From contig OZ025240.1 in NCBI GenBank assembly GCA_964019155.1, forward strand, positions 30,798,583-30,862,582: DNA of 64,000 bases. Reading direction: 5' to 3'. The translations under genes were made by a program, and so were the position numbers. Shown here piece by piece: positions 49,186-60,464 of this stretch. The notes beneath the pieces are model-generated. The model had not been told where the DNA came from. It saw only the letters and a program-made list of their open reading frames with translations, and ran no database searches. The DNA comes from Osedax fenrisi. Lineage: Eukaryota > Annelida > Polychaeta > Sabellida > Siboglinidae. The number at the start of each line of letters is the position of its first letter. The stretch's first letter is position 1.

Positions 49186-50431
49186 ATAATAAATATAATA
49201 GTGGTTAACTTCATTTCTTAACGATCGAACTTCTTCAGTAAAAGTGAATGATTATATTTCGCCTCCCATTGATATACTTTGTGGAGTTACTCAGGGATCT
49301 GTATTCGGACCTATATTATTTTCCATTTACTTGCGTCCTCTATCTAATATTATTAGTAAATTTCCTAATATTACCTACCATATATATGCTGATGATATAC
49401 AGCTAATTATTAAGATTCCTGTTAACTCGCTTAATTCTAACTTTGAACTTCTGGAATATGCATCTTAAATAATTAATTGGCTTCTTAGAAACGATCTACT
49501 AGTAAATACCTCGAAAACCGAACTATTAAATGTAGGGTATATACTCATTTTCCACCAGTAATCATTTATGGTAGGGTTATACATCCTTCTGATTCAGTTC
49601 GTAATCTTGGAGTCATCTTCGATAGTATATTATCTTTTGATGCTCACATTAGTTCTATATCAAAATCTGCTAACTTTCATCTACATAGGATTGGTTATAT
49701 TAGAAATTATTGCTCTAAGCGTATTACTAAGCTAATTGTGAATACTCTAGTATTATCCAGAATTGATTATTGCGGATAATTATTTAATGACTTAAAGAAT
49801 ATAGAGGTCAAAAAGATTGATAGAATTATTTGCGCTTCTATACGCATTATTTATAATATCAATCGTAGTTAACATTTGAAAATAGATGAACACCAACATA
49901 ATCTTAAATGGATATTATTTAGAAAACGATACAAACATCGTTTACTCTATTTAGCTCATAAATTTATATTCCTAGATAAGCCTGACTATCTACATAATCA
50001 ACTGAAACGTCGTTGCATACTGAAGCAGATTCGAACATATGATGCAATTCTGTTGGAGAGCAATACTTTATTTAACGGATTTAGTAATCGCGCATTCTCC
50101 TCCGCTGTTCCTCGCATATGGAACGTCCTACCGTATCACTTACGGAAGGTCCAATCCTTATATTGTTTTAGAAATAAACTAAAACACTATTTAAACACTT
50201 CTTAATTTATTTTTGTATACGCGTTATTTAATCTTTATATCTAAGTTAATTTAATTTAAATGTTTGTTATTTTGTATTTTCTATTCGTTTGTTTTTATTA
50301 TTTTTCTTTATTGTTATACACCAGAGAGGGCACCCGATATATTGGTGTTTAAATAAACAATTCAATTCAATTCAATATAATATATTATTAAATATATATA
50401 CAATTTATAGGTACCTATAATTTATAATACC
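49186..50431 (+). mobile_element. 5'-truncated CR1/L2-like LINE inserted in copy 3
   Basis: Starts within the RT domain (LTSFLNDRTSSVKV). Then come GVTQGSVFGPILF (49284-), YHIYADDIQLI (49378-), a stop, a frame-shifted stretch with SKTELLN, LSRIDYCG and KKIDRIICASIRIIYN, and an open C-terminal part (49876-50205). That part contains KWILFRKRYKHRLLYLAHK, FNGFSNRAFSSAVPRIWNVL and RNKLKHYLNTS. The 3' tail carries CAATT repeats (50363-50383). TATAATT occurs on both edges (49179-49185, 50432-50438) and is a likely 7-bp target duplication. It is dead through stops and truncation. Confidence 0.8.
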
Positions 50432-50734
50432 TATAATTATGAATATTTTATTCATTACATATTTTTTTGTAAGATTTATGTGTTGACTCCGGAAAACAGA
50501 TAATGATAGTTCGCGACAGATTATATATTTTATTGAATGGAAAAGAACTGGACTTGTGGAGAATGTGATGTAGTTAGTGGATGGACGTGGATGGGGAATG
50601 ATTATGTTCGTGGATGTAGTTTGATTGATAATGGAGGGTGGATGTGTTGGTCGAATCGAGAAACGTCAAACTAAAACAAATATGTATACATGTGAAACAT
50701 CATAAATATAAACAGTCATGATTTAAATATATCT

Positions 50735-50829
50735 ATCGAGAAGTTCTTACAATTAATATGATATGGTTTACTAGCCTTTCAGAGTACGCTGTTTGCACTA
50801 ATAAACTATATCATACCGAACTTCTCGAT
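50735..50829. repeat. Hairpin within the candidate LTR
   Basis: ATCGAGAAGTTC (50735-50746) pairs exactly with 50818-50829, and ATGATATGGTTTA (50758-50770) pairs with TAAACTATATCAT, with one G-T wobble. The loop is about 31 nt. Confidence 0.75.
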
Positions 50830-51133
50830 AATAACGAGATCACGTTATGGGCGTAGTGGGCGTATCTATAATTAGATAACTAGATAAAACTAGTTAATCT
50901 AATTATAAACTACGCTCTCTTTTATAATTTAAAAAAAAGGAAAAAAAAAAACAAATAACCGAAAATATCAAATCAAAATTTATACAAATTACATAACATT
51001 TAAATTCATTCAAGCCAGGTCTACTAATTGCAATTTACAAAACCGAAATCAAATTATATAAAAATAACAAATAATAAAATATATTGAATCAGCATTTATA
51101 CTTATTGCATAACGCACATATAAACACCTAAAG

Positions 51134-52116
51134 GAGACGCACATCCTACAATAACACTACCCTAACAATAAATCACCATAACTTTATTATTTCTCAATTA
51201 AATATTTCTAAATTTTATATATAAGTATTAAGTAGGTATATACATATAATAGCTATTTTACAATTTAATTTAGATTGTTTAACTCTGAGATAACAGGGGT
51301 GTCGATATTACAGGCACTGCCTCGAATACCGACACTTTGGCACCTATTATCGACACCCTAAATATAATGATATTTAGATATAATATATATTATTTAATAT
51401 CCACTATCCAATCAGAATTAAATGCGCGTTACTTTTAGTTAACACACACAATTCATACGTTGTTTTCCTATAATTAATTTTCGAAAATTTTTAATATTTT
51501 ATATTATATTATAAATATTAAGTTTTAAATTACATAACGTGAATATTGTACATACATAGGAGTTTTATATAGTTTCTGAAAAACTATTTAATTCCAAGTA
51601 GAATCAATTCCAAGTATATGTGTATATTAATAGGTATATCTATTAATTTATGAATATTATCATAACGCATGCACATTATAAACAAATAACGCTGATTGGT
51701 TAAAGGGTGTAGATATTACGTGCAATTAGGATGTCGGTATTATGAAAATGTATGTTGCTTAGGTAAACGTCAATAAATTTGTAACACATTATGAAAAATA
51801 CAAATATTTTCGGAACATTGTAAAATATAATTAGATCTATACGATGTATTTAAAATATTTAAAATATATCAATTTTCAAATGATTGAGAATCGATATTGT
51901 ACTTCAAAAATGTCATAAATTTAGAGTTGTAACGAAAAAATCAGTTTTTTGATTATAACTAGAAAATATATAAATATTAAAAAAAATTATACTTATATGA
52001 ATTAGAATTATATTGATTAACATTTCATACATTAAATATTTTTTGATTGGAATTATATTTTAGGAGACATCTAGGGTGTCGTTATTACGTGCATGTCGAT
52101 ATTAGCACTCTCCCCT
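51134..52116 (-). mobile_element. Inverted-repeat element, GTCGATATTA subfamily
   Basis: It shares the layout of the GTCCGTATTA elements in minus orientation, but with a different motif. The right-of-centre cluster is at 51297-51358 (GGTGTCGATATTAC, GAATACCGACAC, ATTATCGACACC). The pair beside a GCTGATTGGTTAA CCAAT-type site is at 51688-51737, and the terminal pair at 52074-52107 is followed by CACTCTCCCCT. The left edge near 51134 (AGGAGACGCACATCC) is degenerate, so that boundary is approximate. No coding sequence. Confidence 0.65.
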
Positions 52117-52417
52117 GCATACAGTTATATAAGTAGTTACTACATATGGTTTCTGAGATACAGATAATGTCCGTATATGGGCACTGTCCGTATTCGGTTA
52201 CTTTACCCTATATATTATTAATTCACATATAGTTACATATGTTGTACATATAGTTATATATATTTAAGTAGATAATCTACCGGTTCAATTACTTAATATT
52301 AACCTAAACTTTATTCTAATAAAAATGATAATGCTACTGTAGATGATAAAATAGTAAGTTGATGAATTATTTAAACTGTATTAATAAATGTATATAACTT
52401 TATTAATAAACCATATA

Positions 52418-52421
<4 letters not shown>

Positions 52422-52503
<82 letters not shown>
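52422..52503. repeat. (TA)n microsatellite
   Basis: Uninterrupted AT tract of about 82 bp, the longest in the window. A further tract of about 37 bp lies at 52815-52851. Confidence 0.95.
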
Positions 52504-52504
<1 letters not shown>

Positions 52505-52810
52505 CTATATACATAACTATAGTTATGAAAGTAAAAATAAGTATGAAATCGAATAATGAAAAAATATTTTATTTAAATTATTTATAAATATAACAGGTAT
52601 AGGTATACATATATAGGTAACATTTATTTAGTTTTTTATTTTAATTCTGTAGTACTATTTTCTTGGGAGATTTAACTGATATGAGCTAATATAATACAAT
52701 TCCTGTGCATGTAATAGTGGGAAGATGGGCACTACATTCAACCGGTGGGTAAATAAACAATCAGGGTATATCGAGATACCATTAATGTCAATATAAATAA
52801 ACTCTAGGCA

Positions 52811-52852
<42 letters not shown>

Positions 52853-52877
52853 GTGAAATATAGGATGCAATAATAAC

Positions 52878-53185
52878 ATTATTAATAATGCGTAACATAA
52901 TATTTATATATATTTTGTTGTGAAAAAATGCATAATTATTTATAGAATTTGTAATTAATATCATTATTAATAATGCGTAACATAATATTTATATATATTT
53001 TGTTGTGAAAAAATGCATAATTATTTATAGAATTTGTAATTAATATATATATATATTAACAAAATATATATTAACAAAATAATTCTATAAATAATTATGC
53101 ATCTAATATTTATATAATTATTTAATTAATATATATTAAAAAATACTTCTATAAATAATATACATGTTTTCACAACACAATTATC
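52878..53185. repeat. 85-bp tandem duplication plus two inverted partial copies
   Basis: The unit beginning CATTATTAATAATGCGTAAC occurs at 52878-52962 and again at 52963-53047 almost unchanged. Its core ATGCATAATTATTTATAGAA returns in reverse complement at about 53082-53104. It returns a second time, more diverged, at about 53140-53175 (CTTCTATAAATAAT... CACAACACAA). Together they can form a long fold-back. The family is unknown. Confidence 0.8.
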
Positions 53186-53299
53186 CTAACAATTGACCCG
53201 CAGGCATCAATATAGAATATATGATATACTACACCTATATCATTTCGTAGCGCATACCCCTTATATAGCATATACTATATATAGTATACTATAGTATAG

Positions 53300-53335
53300 T
53301 ATAAATATAATACCATATATGGTATTATATTTATA
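53300..53335. repeat. Perfect 36-bp palindrome
   Basis: The half-site TATAAATATAATACCATA is followed immediately by its exact reverse complement, with no spacer. It is flanked by further ACTATAGTATA repeats. Confidence 0.9.
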
Positions 53336-54226
53336 TGCGACGATACAGTATGCATTTATTATTTCCTACTTACTCTATAGAGGGTCAGACTATATATATA
53401 GAGAGTCAGAATATTGGATTTTACAGCTGCCACACTAACTGTATTTACTTTAGGAATATTGTATTATTTCATATAACATCACATATGCAATAATACCCTG
53501 TTCACAATTATACGTATAACAGAGTGTTATTGCATATATGCAATTATATATATATATATTTAAAATTATATTACAATTATTTCGATGGAAATCATCAAGA
53601 TGACACCAGTTCTTCATAACGTTTAAGCATGTAGCAGAAGTATTTACCTCACTGGTGTTAATGGGTACAGTGTAACGCCGTACATATATGTTGTACATGT
53701 CAAGTGTATATAAAATAAATAAATAAATATTGTTTTTTGAGATATAACAGTTCGTATGAAATAATAAATATAAGTTAATGTATAGTTATTTTAAATCTCA
53801 AAAGGCCATAGAGTTAAGGTTCCGTTGAGGTATTTTTCTGGTCTATCGCCGGGGGTATATATATATTCATAAAGATACTTACAACGGAGAATACAAAAGA
53901 GATCCCGAGTATGAATACACTACTCGAATTATAACTTACGTATATGTTAAGTACATAAAGTGTACAAGGCATTACATTGTACGAGGTATACACAGGGTAT
54001 ACACGTACCTATGTACACACACACACATCGTAGTGTACACATGTACACCTAACTGTGTACACATATTCGTGTACGCCTAGTGAGGGGGGATACACTTATT
54101 AATACCTACCCGTGCGACGCATAATTACACACACCCACACCCACACACCCACACGCGCACGTGCACGCGCGCGCACCCGACACCGAGTGGGCGTAACCAC
54201 CGCCGAGCATTACGTAATACCGCGTG
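53336..54226. other. AT-rich region turning CpG-rich
   Basis: No gene called. A short minus-strand open segment at 53791-53920 ends PGDRPEKYLNGTLTLWPFEI and a stop; it looks coding-like but I cannot place it. From 53990 on, GTGTACAC units and CA tracts lead into a CpG-rich stretch (54120-54226) ahead of the promoter-like site. Confidence 0.4.
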
Positions 54227-54300
54227 TCACGTGTGAGATGTCACGTGTACTACGTCACGTGGCCTATAAATAGCGGACATCGATTGCGAGCCGCAGCATT
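54227..54300 (+). promoter_or_regulatory. Promoter-like island: three TCACGTG boxes and a TATA box
   Basis: TCACGTG occurs at 54227, 54241 and 54255, an exact 14-bp spacing; all three sit in GTCACGTG, and the last overlaps a CRE-like TACGTCA. TATAAATAG follows at 54265-54273, so transcription would be expected to begin near 54295-54300 (CCGCAGCATT), pointing to the right. GTCACGTG is the known core site for MITF/TFE-type bHLH-ZIP factors. Downstream is AT-rich DNA and then a 5'-truncated LINE at 54755, so the transcript is unknown. Confidence 0.55.
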
Positions 54301-54754
54301 TTTTCTAGGATCGGCTCATAGTAAATATACGACTACGGTATTTATACCGATATACGATAATATATCGTTATTTTTTTAATTAATAATAATTAAAAACTAG
54401 GGTTAGTTTATACATTTATGAATACATCACATATATTACATACTTTTTATTATTTAAATTTCTAATATTTATAAACTTAGACATTTCTTTTAATTTATAG
54501 GTTTACATATAATTATATATTATACTTTTAAATTCTGTAAATATATTATAAATTATTTAATTTAAAAATAAATATTAATGATATATATATAGATGACTTT
54601 TTAAATATAATAGATATTATAGATATAATATATAAATATTAAGTATTTAATTTATTAATTATATAATCGATTAATTTAGTAATTACTATTTAAAATATTA
54701 CTTTTAATAATTTATTAATTATATAATAGATTAATTTATTAATTAATATGTAAA

Positions 54755-56129
54755 CCTATTCAATGGTCTACTTGTCAAATAATGCCAATACCAAAATCAG
54801 GTAATCTTAATAAAGTCGACAATTATAGAGGAATTGCTATATCCGTTATTGCTCTAAAAATAACTAATAAGATGATACTTAATAGAATTCAGCCAATTAT
54901 AGATCCCCTTCTCCGGCATAACCAAAATGGTTTCCGTCCCAGAAGATCAACTACTATCCATATACTAGCACTGCGAAGATTAATAGAAGGTATCAAAGAA
55001 AAGAATCTAAAAGCAATCATTACTTTTGTTGACTTTAAGAAAGCTTTCGATACTATAAATAGAAATAATATGTTCAAAATACTCTTGGCTTACGGAATTC
55101 CCACTATTATCGTAGAAGCAATAGAAACATTATACAAAGGAACCAAAGCGAAAGTACTAACACCTGATGGAGAAACCAAATCGTTTAATATAACTACTGG
55201 AGTTCTACAAGGCGATACGTTGGCCCCCTTTCTGTTTATAATAGTGCTTGACTATGCAATGCGAATGGCTGTGAAAGGAAAACAGTTAGATCTTGGTTTT
55301 GAACTAACTAGGAAACAGAGTCGTAGGGTACCAGCAAACGTGATTACAGATCTAAGCTATGCAGATGATATTGCTTTAATATCACAAGATATTGAGCAGG
55401 CTCAAGAATTACTATCAAATGTAGAAACCCAAGCTTTAAAATTAGGTTTAAAAATAAACTCAAGAAAAACTGAAATAATGGCTTTTTCTCAAAGTGAACC
55501 AATAAATATCCACTCTTTACTAAATGAAGATATTAAAGTAGTAAATAACTTTAAATACTTGGGTGCATGGATGAGTAGCTCATCAAAAGACTTTGAGATC
55601 CGAAAGGCACTAGCTTGGCAGGCATGTCACAAGTTGAAAAAAACTCTGGAATTCCAAGTTAAAAAGAAAACTAAAGATTAGGACTTTTCAAGCCACTATT
55701 GAAAGTATCCTACTATATGGCAGTGAGACTTGGACGATCGACAAATCACTTGAACGGAGAATAAATGGATGCTATACAAGGTTATTAAGAATGATTCTGA
55801 ATGTATCATGGACAGACCATATAACAAATGTTGAACTCTATAAAGAACTACCAAAAATTACCGATGTTATAACTACTCGTCGTCTGCGAATAGCAGGTCA
55901 CTGCATCCGTCACGACGATGAAGTAGCTCATGATCTGATTTTATGGCAACCAACGTACTGAAAAAGCAACAGAGGAAGAAAAGCTGTGACGTACATTGAT
56001 AATTTAAAAAAGGATACTGGACTAGATGATGTGAATGAAATACGTAATGTTATGATGATTCGTGATGATTGGAAGAAAATTGTAAAGAAGGGTCGAACGG
56101 GAGTTCGACATAAGTAAGTAAGTAAGTAA
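54755..56129 (+). pseudogene. 5'-truncated RTE-like LINE, relatively young
   Basis: Readable sequence begins IQWSTCQIMPIPKSGN at about 54755. 299 open codons (54782-55681) cover RT: NYRGIAISVIALKITNKMIL, QNGFRPRRST, FVDFKKAFDTINR (55027-), GVLQGDTLAPFLFI (55199-), LSYADDIALIS (55355-), GLKINSRKTEIM and FKYLGAWMSSS. A frame shift near 55675 moves on to FQATIESILLYGSETWT, INGCYTRLLRM, RRLRIAGHCIRHDDE, and one TGA. The end is RGRKAVTYIDNLKKDTGL and a final TAA at 56115-56117. The tail is an AAGT repeat (56112-56129). With just one frame shift and one stop it is the best preserved RT in the window. The catalytic ADD is intact. The endonuclease part is missing. Confidence 0.9.
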
Positions 56130-56464
56130 TATTTAAAATATTAAATTTAATAATTTATTTTTATATTTAGTTTATTTTATTTATAGTATTAAGTATTTAA
56201 TTTATTATTAATAATTTATATTTATATTTAATTTAAAGTAATTTATTTATATTTATATATTTCATACTCATAGTAGTAAGACATTACAATATATGACACA
56301 TCATGCAATATTCTTAAGTTACGAATTTAAATTATATATTATTGATGAACAATTTTAATAATGTTATTATTATATAATACTTTATATACTTATTGAACCT
56401 CCACAGTACTGATCATATATCAAATGTAATATTCAGTTATGATTATTATGATATATAATACATA
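56130..56464. other. AT-rich non-coding region
   Basis: Nothing recognised. Confidence 0.5.
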
Positions 56465-57421
56465 AGGGAAAGTCCCCGATTACCGACCCCCTCCTAATAT
56501 CGACCCCCTCTTGTATCTCAGTAACTATAAGATATATCAAAAAATAATATATACACGAACTGTTAGTAATTTAATGATAAATATGAATAAGTATTTTGTT
56601 TTAAAAAATATTTAATCCTACAATTGTTATTTGATAAAATGTAATATTCTGTTTTTAATATTTAAATATTTGAATAATAACTTTTTTTAACTCATTTTAA
56701 ATACTTTTTTAATTAAAAGAAAACTTAATACTGCCCAGAATATTGTAGATCAATAAAATATTTATAATTATTATAAAAATAATTTAATTTTAATAATAAC
56801 TATTAACTAATATATCTTAATTATAGCAACCCATGTGATTTTCCTATTACCGACCACCTAAATTACCGACCCCATGTGATTTATAATATCCAATCAAAAT
56901 ATATCAGTATTTTACTTTAAAATATATCTTAAGTTATTTGTGTATCATTGTAATAGATTTATGATTCATGATTCCATTTAATTATATACATAATGGTTAA
57001 TAAATATATATTAAATAATAATATATACTATTTTAATATAATTACTATAAAGTTTAAATTTAAATTTAATATTACTATTAAAACATAAATTTAATAAAAA
57101 AATAAATTGTGTGCATGTTATAATTAATTATATTTATGTATATCTAAAATTGTTATTGGATATTATAATACTACAATTATTTATAACATGATTATTTTAG
57201 GGGATCGGTAATATGAGAAGGGGGTCGGTATTAGGCACATGTATCCGATTACCGACCCCCCCTGTTTATTCTTATAAATATAATTATATCAAAAATTTAA
57301 AATAGCCACATTATTCATTGCTATAATATTACCCTAACTACAAAATTTCAAATAAATATATTTAATATTGAATAAGTTATAACAAATAATCATTTAGGGT
57401 TCGGTAATCGGAGACTATCCT
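56465..57421 (+). mobile_element. TA-flanked inverted-repeat element, GGTCGGTAAT subfamily
   Basis: The left end is AGGGAAAGTCCCCGATTACC; the right end reverse-complements to AGGATAGTCTCCGATTACC. TA lies directly outside the left end, with TATA at the right. 957 bp. The layout equals that of the GTCCGTATTA elements. ATTACCGACCCC-type motifs occur twice at the left end, twice at about 56847-56872 before an ATCCAATCAAAA site, three times at 57203-57261 (two inverted, one direct) and once at the right end. Spacer sequence such as TTGTATCTCAGTAACTATAA is also homologous. No coding sequence. Confidence 0.8.
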
Positions 57422-57427
57422 ATAATT

Positions 57428-57461
<34 letters not shown>

Positions 57462-57464
<3 letters not shown>

Positions 57465-57490
57465 GGGTCACAATTTTTCAAATACAAATA
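57462..57490. mobile_element. Possible hAT-like terminus
   Basis: CAGGGGTCACAATTTTTCAA follows an AT tract. The CAGGGGT start resembles hAT termini and echoes TGACCCCATCCCTG at 61154-61167. The inner sequences are not clean inverted repeats of one another, so pairing the two ends is uncertain. Confidence 0.3.
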
Positions 57491-57883
57491 CTTTTGTCAT
57501 ACAAATATAAATAAAAGTATATTTTATCAAATAAAAATTAAAGTAAAACAAAATATGAAGATTTATAATCTAGTATGAAATAATGTGAGATGATAAAATA
57601 CAGATTATTAGGTAAGATAAATATGGTATTTATATAAATAAATACAATAAATGTCATCATAGTATTCATATTGTCAATATAGTATTCTTTATAAGATACT
57701 ATATTATTTAGATAATTAACCAACATAATCTCGAATAGCGTATTGAATTCTATATGATATATTCATACTAATATTCATGAAATCATAAATTATTATAATA
57801 ACATCTATAACAAAATATGACCTTAATCTTGACCCTATTATTATCTCTCTTATACACGAAATCGCTGAATACCTCAGTATCCC

Positions 57884-58323
57884 CAAAGATTTTGCGAAGC
57901 AGATATAACACTCCCTATCTACGTAAAGTAATTAGTATTCATATATCCCGCTGCTAGCATTTTTATTGAAATCGATTTAGGTTTACCGCGATTTGCATAC
58001 TACAATGTTTTCATTGCTCTATTAAATTACATTCAATATAAATTAGCTTTTACCCGCCACATAGATATTTATAGAATTTAAAACCAACATATCCCATTGC
58101 TTTGTTATATATTAGTAATGAACCCTAGTTTTCATAATAAAAATAATAATTTAGAGCATATTATTTTGTTATTTTAAAAGTGCATAGTTTGATAATAATT
58201 TACATTATAAACAACACATATTTCCGAAAATTGACCCTATATTGACCCAGCGCTGTTGGTTTTTACAAAAGAGAATTACACGATTTCGCGTAAATGTTAT
58301 ATATTTCCTTAGAAAAATCATTG
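57884..58323. mobile_element. MITE with CAAAG terminal inverted repeats, copy B
   Basis: Starts CAAAGATTTTGCGAAGCAGA and ends CTTAGAAAAATCATTG. It aligns along its length with copy A at 10991-11444, for example CATTGCTCTATTAAATTACA and ACACGATTTCGCGTAA. The flanks are GTATCCC (57877-57883) and GTATCCT (58324-58330): a 7-bp duplication with one mismatch, the same length as for copy A. Confidence 0.8.
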
Positions 58324-58389
58324 GTATCCTATCCCTCTCAATAATATATTCTGTGAATCCCTCGAATCCGGTAGTTTTCCAACATCCTA

Positions 58390-59572
58390 TTGTATAAAAA
58401 CTTCCATTCATTACACCCCTCCTTGATAAACCAAACATTTCCCTCGGAGCCTCAATAATTACCGCACAATATGAAATCTGTAAATATTCTCCAAAACCTT
58501 GGAACAAATCGTCGCAAAAAAACAGCCCTAGTGATAATATCGAATGATATTCTCACTAATCTTGATAATAAAAATCGCACAATCCTCGCACTACCTCTCC
58601 TCCGCGTTCGATACTATTGACCACCAAATACATAAATAAATACATTACTGTGACTACAAATGGCTATAGCCTCACATAGGATCTATCCTCATTAATAACT
58701 AACCGAACTTCCTCAGTTTTAGTTCACTCAACCCGTTCATCTCCCCGTCGCGTAACACATAGTTTTCTCCAGCTAGGTCCTTGGACCAATACACTTTAAC
58801 ATTTACATGATTCCCATTCTCCACCTTATCTAGAATTATCCTGTTAGCTTCCACACGTTGATATTCAACTGTTTATAAAATGTACAGACAACAAAAACTC
58901 TACACCATACATCATATCCTATACTATTACCACCATTCATAACTGTTTCTTAGTAAACTCTCTGGTCTTCAATCCAACTAAAACCGAGGTTATCTTCCTT
59001 TACCTCCCATTCCGATGTGAAATGTTACCATCACCCCCTAAAACAATATTAACTAACAGGTCAATATTAAACCAATCAAAAATCGTGATGTTATATATTT
59101 CAGTATTTTTAGTTTTTATAGATAACTGTTGGATATATTATATATCACAAAGTTACTAAAATATCAACTACACTTAATACTCACTGTTCGTCATTAAATA
59201 TAAATATCTACCAATACTATTATAGATTACAGCCTACCTTTACTCGACTACTGCAGTTTTATCCTTTACAATACCCCCTTATCATATATTACTAAACTCA
59301 AAATTCTTCAACATTATATAGCTAGGTGTATACGGCGTACAGGTATCCAATGGAGTTTAGCTAGGAATGGAGATATATGAGTATGGAATTATGTTGGTAT
59401 GTTGAATATACACCTAGCTATATAATGTTTAAGAATTTTGAGAGTGTACGCCATATAATCCTCTATAAAACTATACAACTGGTACATAAAGCAATCCACC
59501 ATGACTCTCCTGATTAACTAGCATCCCTATTAAAACTTAAATTACCAACCAGTATCACTACACACTCCACTA
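58390..59572 (+). pseudogene. Heavily decayed CR1/L2-like LINE
   Basis: Remnants along the plus strand: SSLITNRTSSVLVHS near 58690 (compare LTSFLNDRTSSVKV of the LINE at 49186), LGPWTNTL (a degraded GPxL block), NSLVFNPTKTEVIFL near 58955, and ITKLKILQHYIARCIRRTG near 59288. Last is LYKTIQLVHKAIHHDSPD near 59462-59515. Frame breaks are everywhere. An inverted duplication (59297-59442) interrupts the C-terminal part, and the element is cut by the next element at 59573. Confidence 0.65.
59297..59442. repeat. 36-bp inverted duplication inside a LINE
   Basis: CTCAAAATTCTTCAACATTA... (59297-59332) recurs as its reverse complement at 59407-59442 with one mismatch. The left arm is in the coding sense of the LINE (KILQHYIARC). 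The right arm is therefore an inverted copy of it, with a 74-bp spacer. Confidence 0.9.
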
Positions 59573-60464
59573 GTGGAAGGTAACCTACTACGGGGGACAC
59601 GTCAACAATACACAGGCTTAACATTGTATGACTCATTATTTGTATTTAAAAATTATAATATATTAATATTATATGATTATAGATATTATTGTGATTTTAA
59701 AATGTTATTTAATCATTTAATTCCATAGATAATGGAGGTGTCCGTATTCGGTACCCATGTCCGAATACGGAAACCCTTTGTTATAATACGGACACCCTAT
59801 ATACCACTAGATAAACTATATATTATTGATGAATCAATCAGACAAATTACAATTACATTATTTAAAATTAATTTTATGAACAATTTATTCTAATTTTATA
59901 ATTTTTATTATTTTTTTAATTAATAATACAATGTAAGTATCTACATAATAAAAATTATAGATTTAGTTTTATTGGTGGTATTAATATTTTAACGCACTCG
60001 ATTTTGATGAAAATCAGAATATTTCATACTCTGCACGCTGATTGGTTAATGGGTGTCCGTATTAAGATATCTAGAGTGTCCGTATTAGGAACTGATATGA
60101 CCTCTATGTATATGCTTATATCTTAATGAATATTTGATAAACAAATATAGAAATTTTATATATAATTATAGAATGCTTTATTTTTTAATAATAAGTGTTA
60201 TATTTTATATCGATACATTTGTATATTCTTGAGAAGGTTTAAGTTGAATTTTTTTTCATAAATCTAAAAACGTAATAAAAAAATTAGTTTATTGGATATA
60301 CCAGCACTATTTTGAATAATATAAAAAAATTAAAAATACTTATTTAGACTATTTATATTATTATGAATATTTTATTCATTAACATTTTTTTGTAGGATTT
60401 AATTTTTTCTTGGATACCGAGAGTGTCCGTATTCGGGCACTGTCCGTATTTGGCTACTTTCCAC
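59573..60464 (-). mobile_element. TA-flanked inverted-repeat element, GTCCGTATTA subfamily, copy 5
   Basis: Starts GTGGAAGGTAACCTACTACG and ends GGCTACTTTCCAC; TA on both sides (59571-59572, 60465-60466). 892 bp, same orientation as copies 1 and 3. It is uninterrupted and so serves as the reference for the breaks in copy 3. Motif cluster at 59736-59791, pair at 60052-60089, terminal pair at 60421-60450. Confidence 0.9.

Larger units (their letters stand above)
50481..52144. mobile_element. Candidate solo LTR interrupted by another element
   Basis: Within copy 3 an insertion begins TGTTGACTCC and ends AGTTACTACA. It is flanked by TATG on both sides (50477-50480, 52145-52148). TG...CA ends with a 4-bp duplication are the known form of an LTR insertion. 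After removing the element nested at about 51134-52116, roughly 680 bp remain, a plausible solo-LTR size. It carries no coding sequence, and I cannot name a retroelement group. Confidence 0.45.
47556..52208 (-). mobile_element. TA-flanked inverted-repeat element, GTCCGTATTA subfamily, copy 3, split by nested insertions
   Basis: The left end is GGATAAAGTAACCTAATACG and the right end GGTTACTTTACCC, flanked by TA (47554-47555, 52209-52210), in the opposite orientation to copies 2, 4 and 6. Native sequence runs 47556 to about 48311, resumes at about 49124-49185, again at 50439-50480, and finally at 52145-52208. Subtracting the inserts leaves about 0.95 kb, the normal family length. The breaks line up with the uninterrupted copy 5, for example TTTATTGGATA...CACTATTTTGAA and ATATAATT...ATGAATATTTTATTC. 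Confidence 0.85.
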
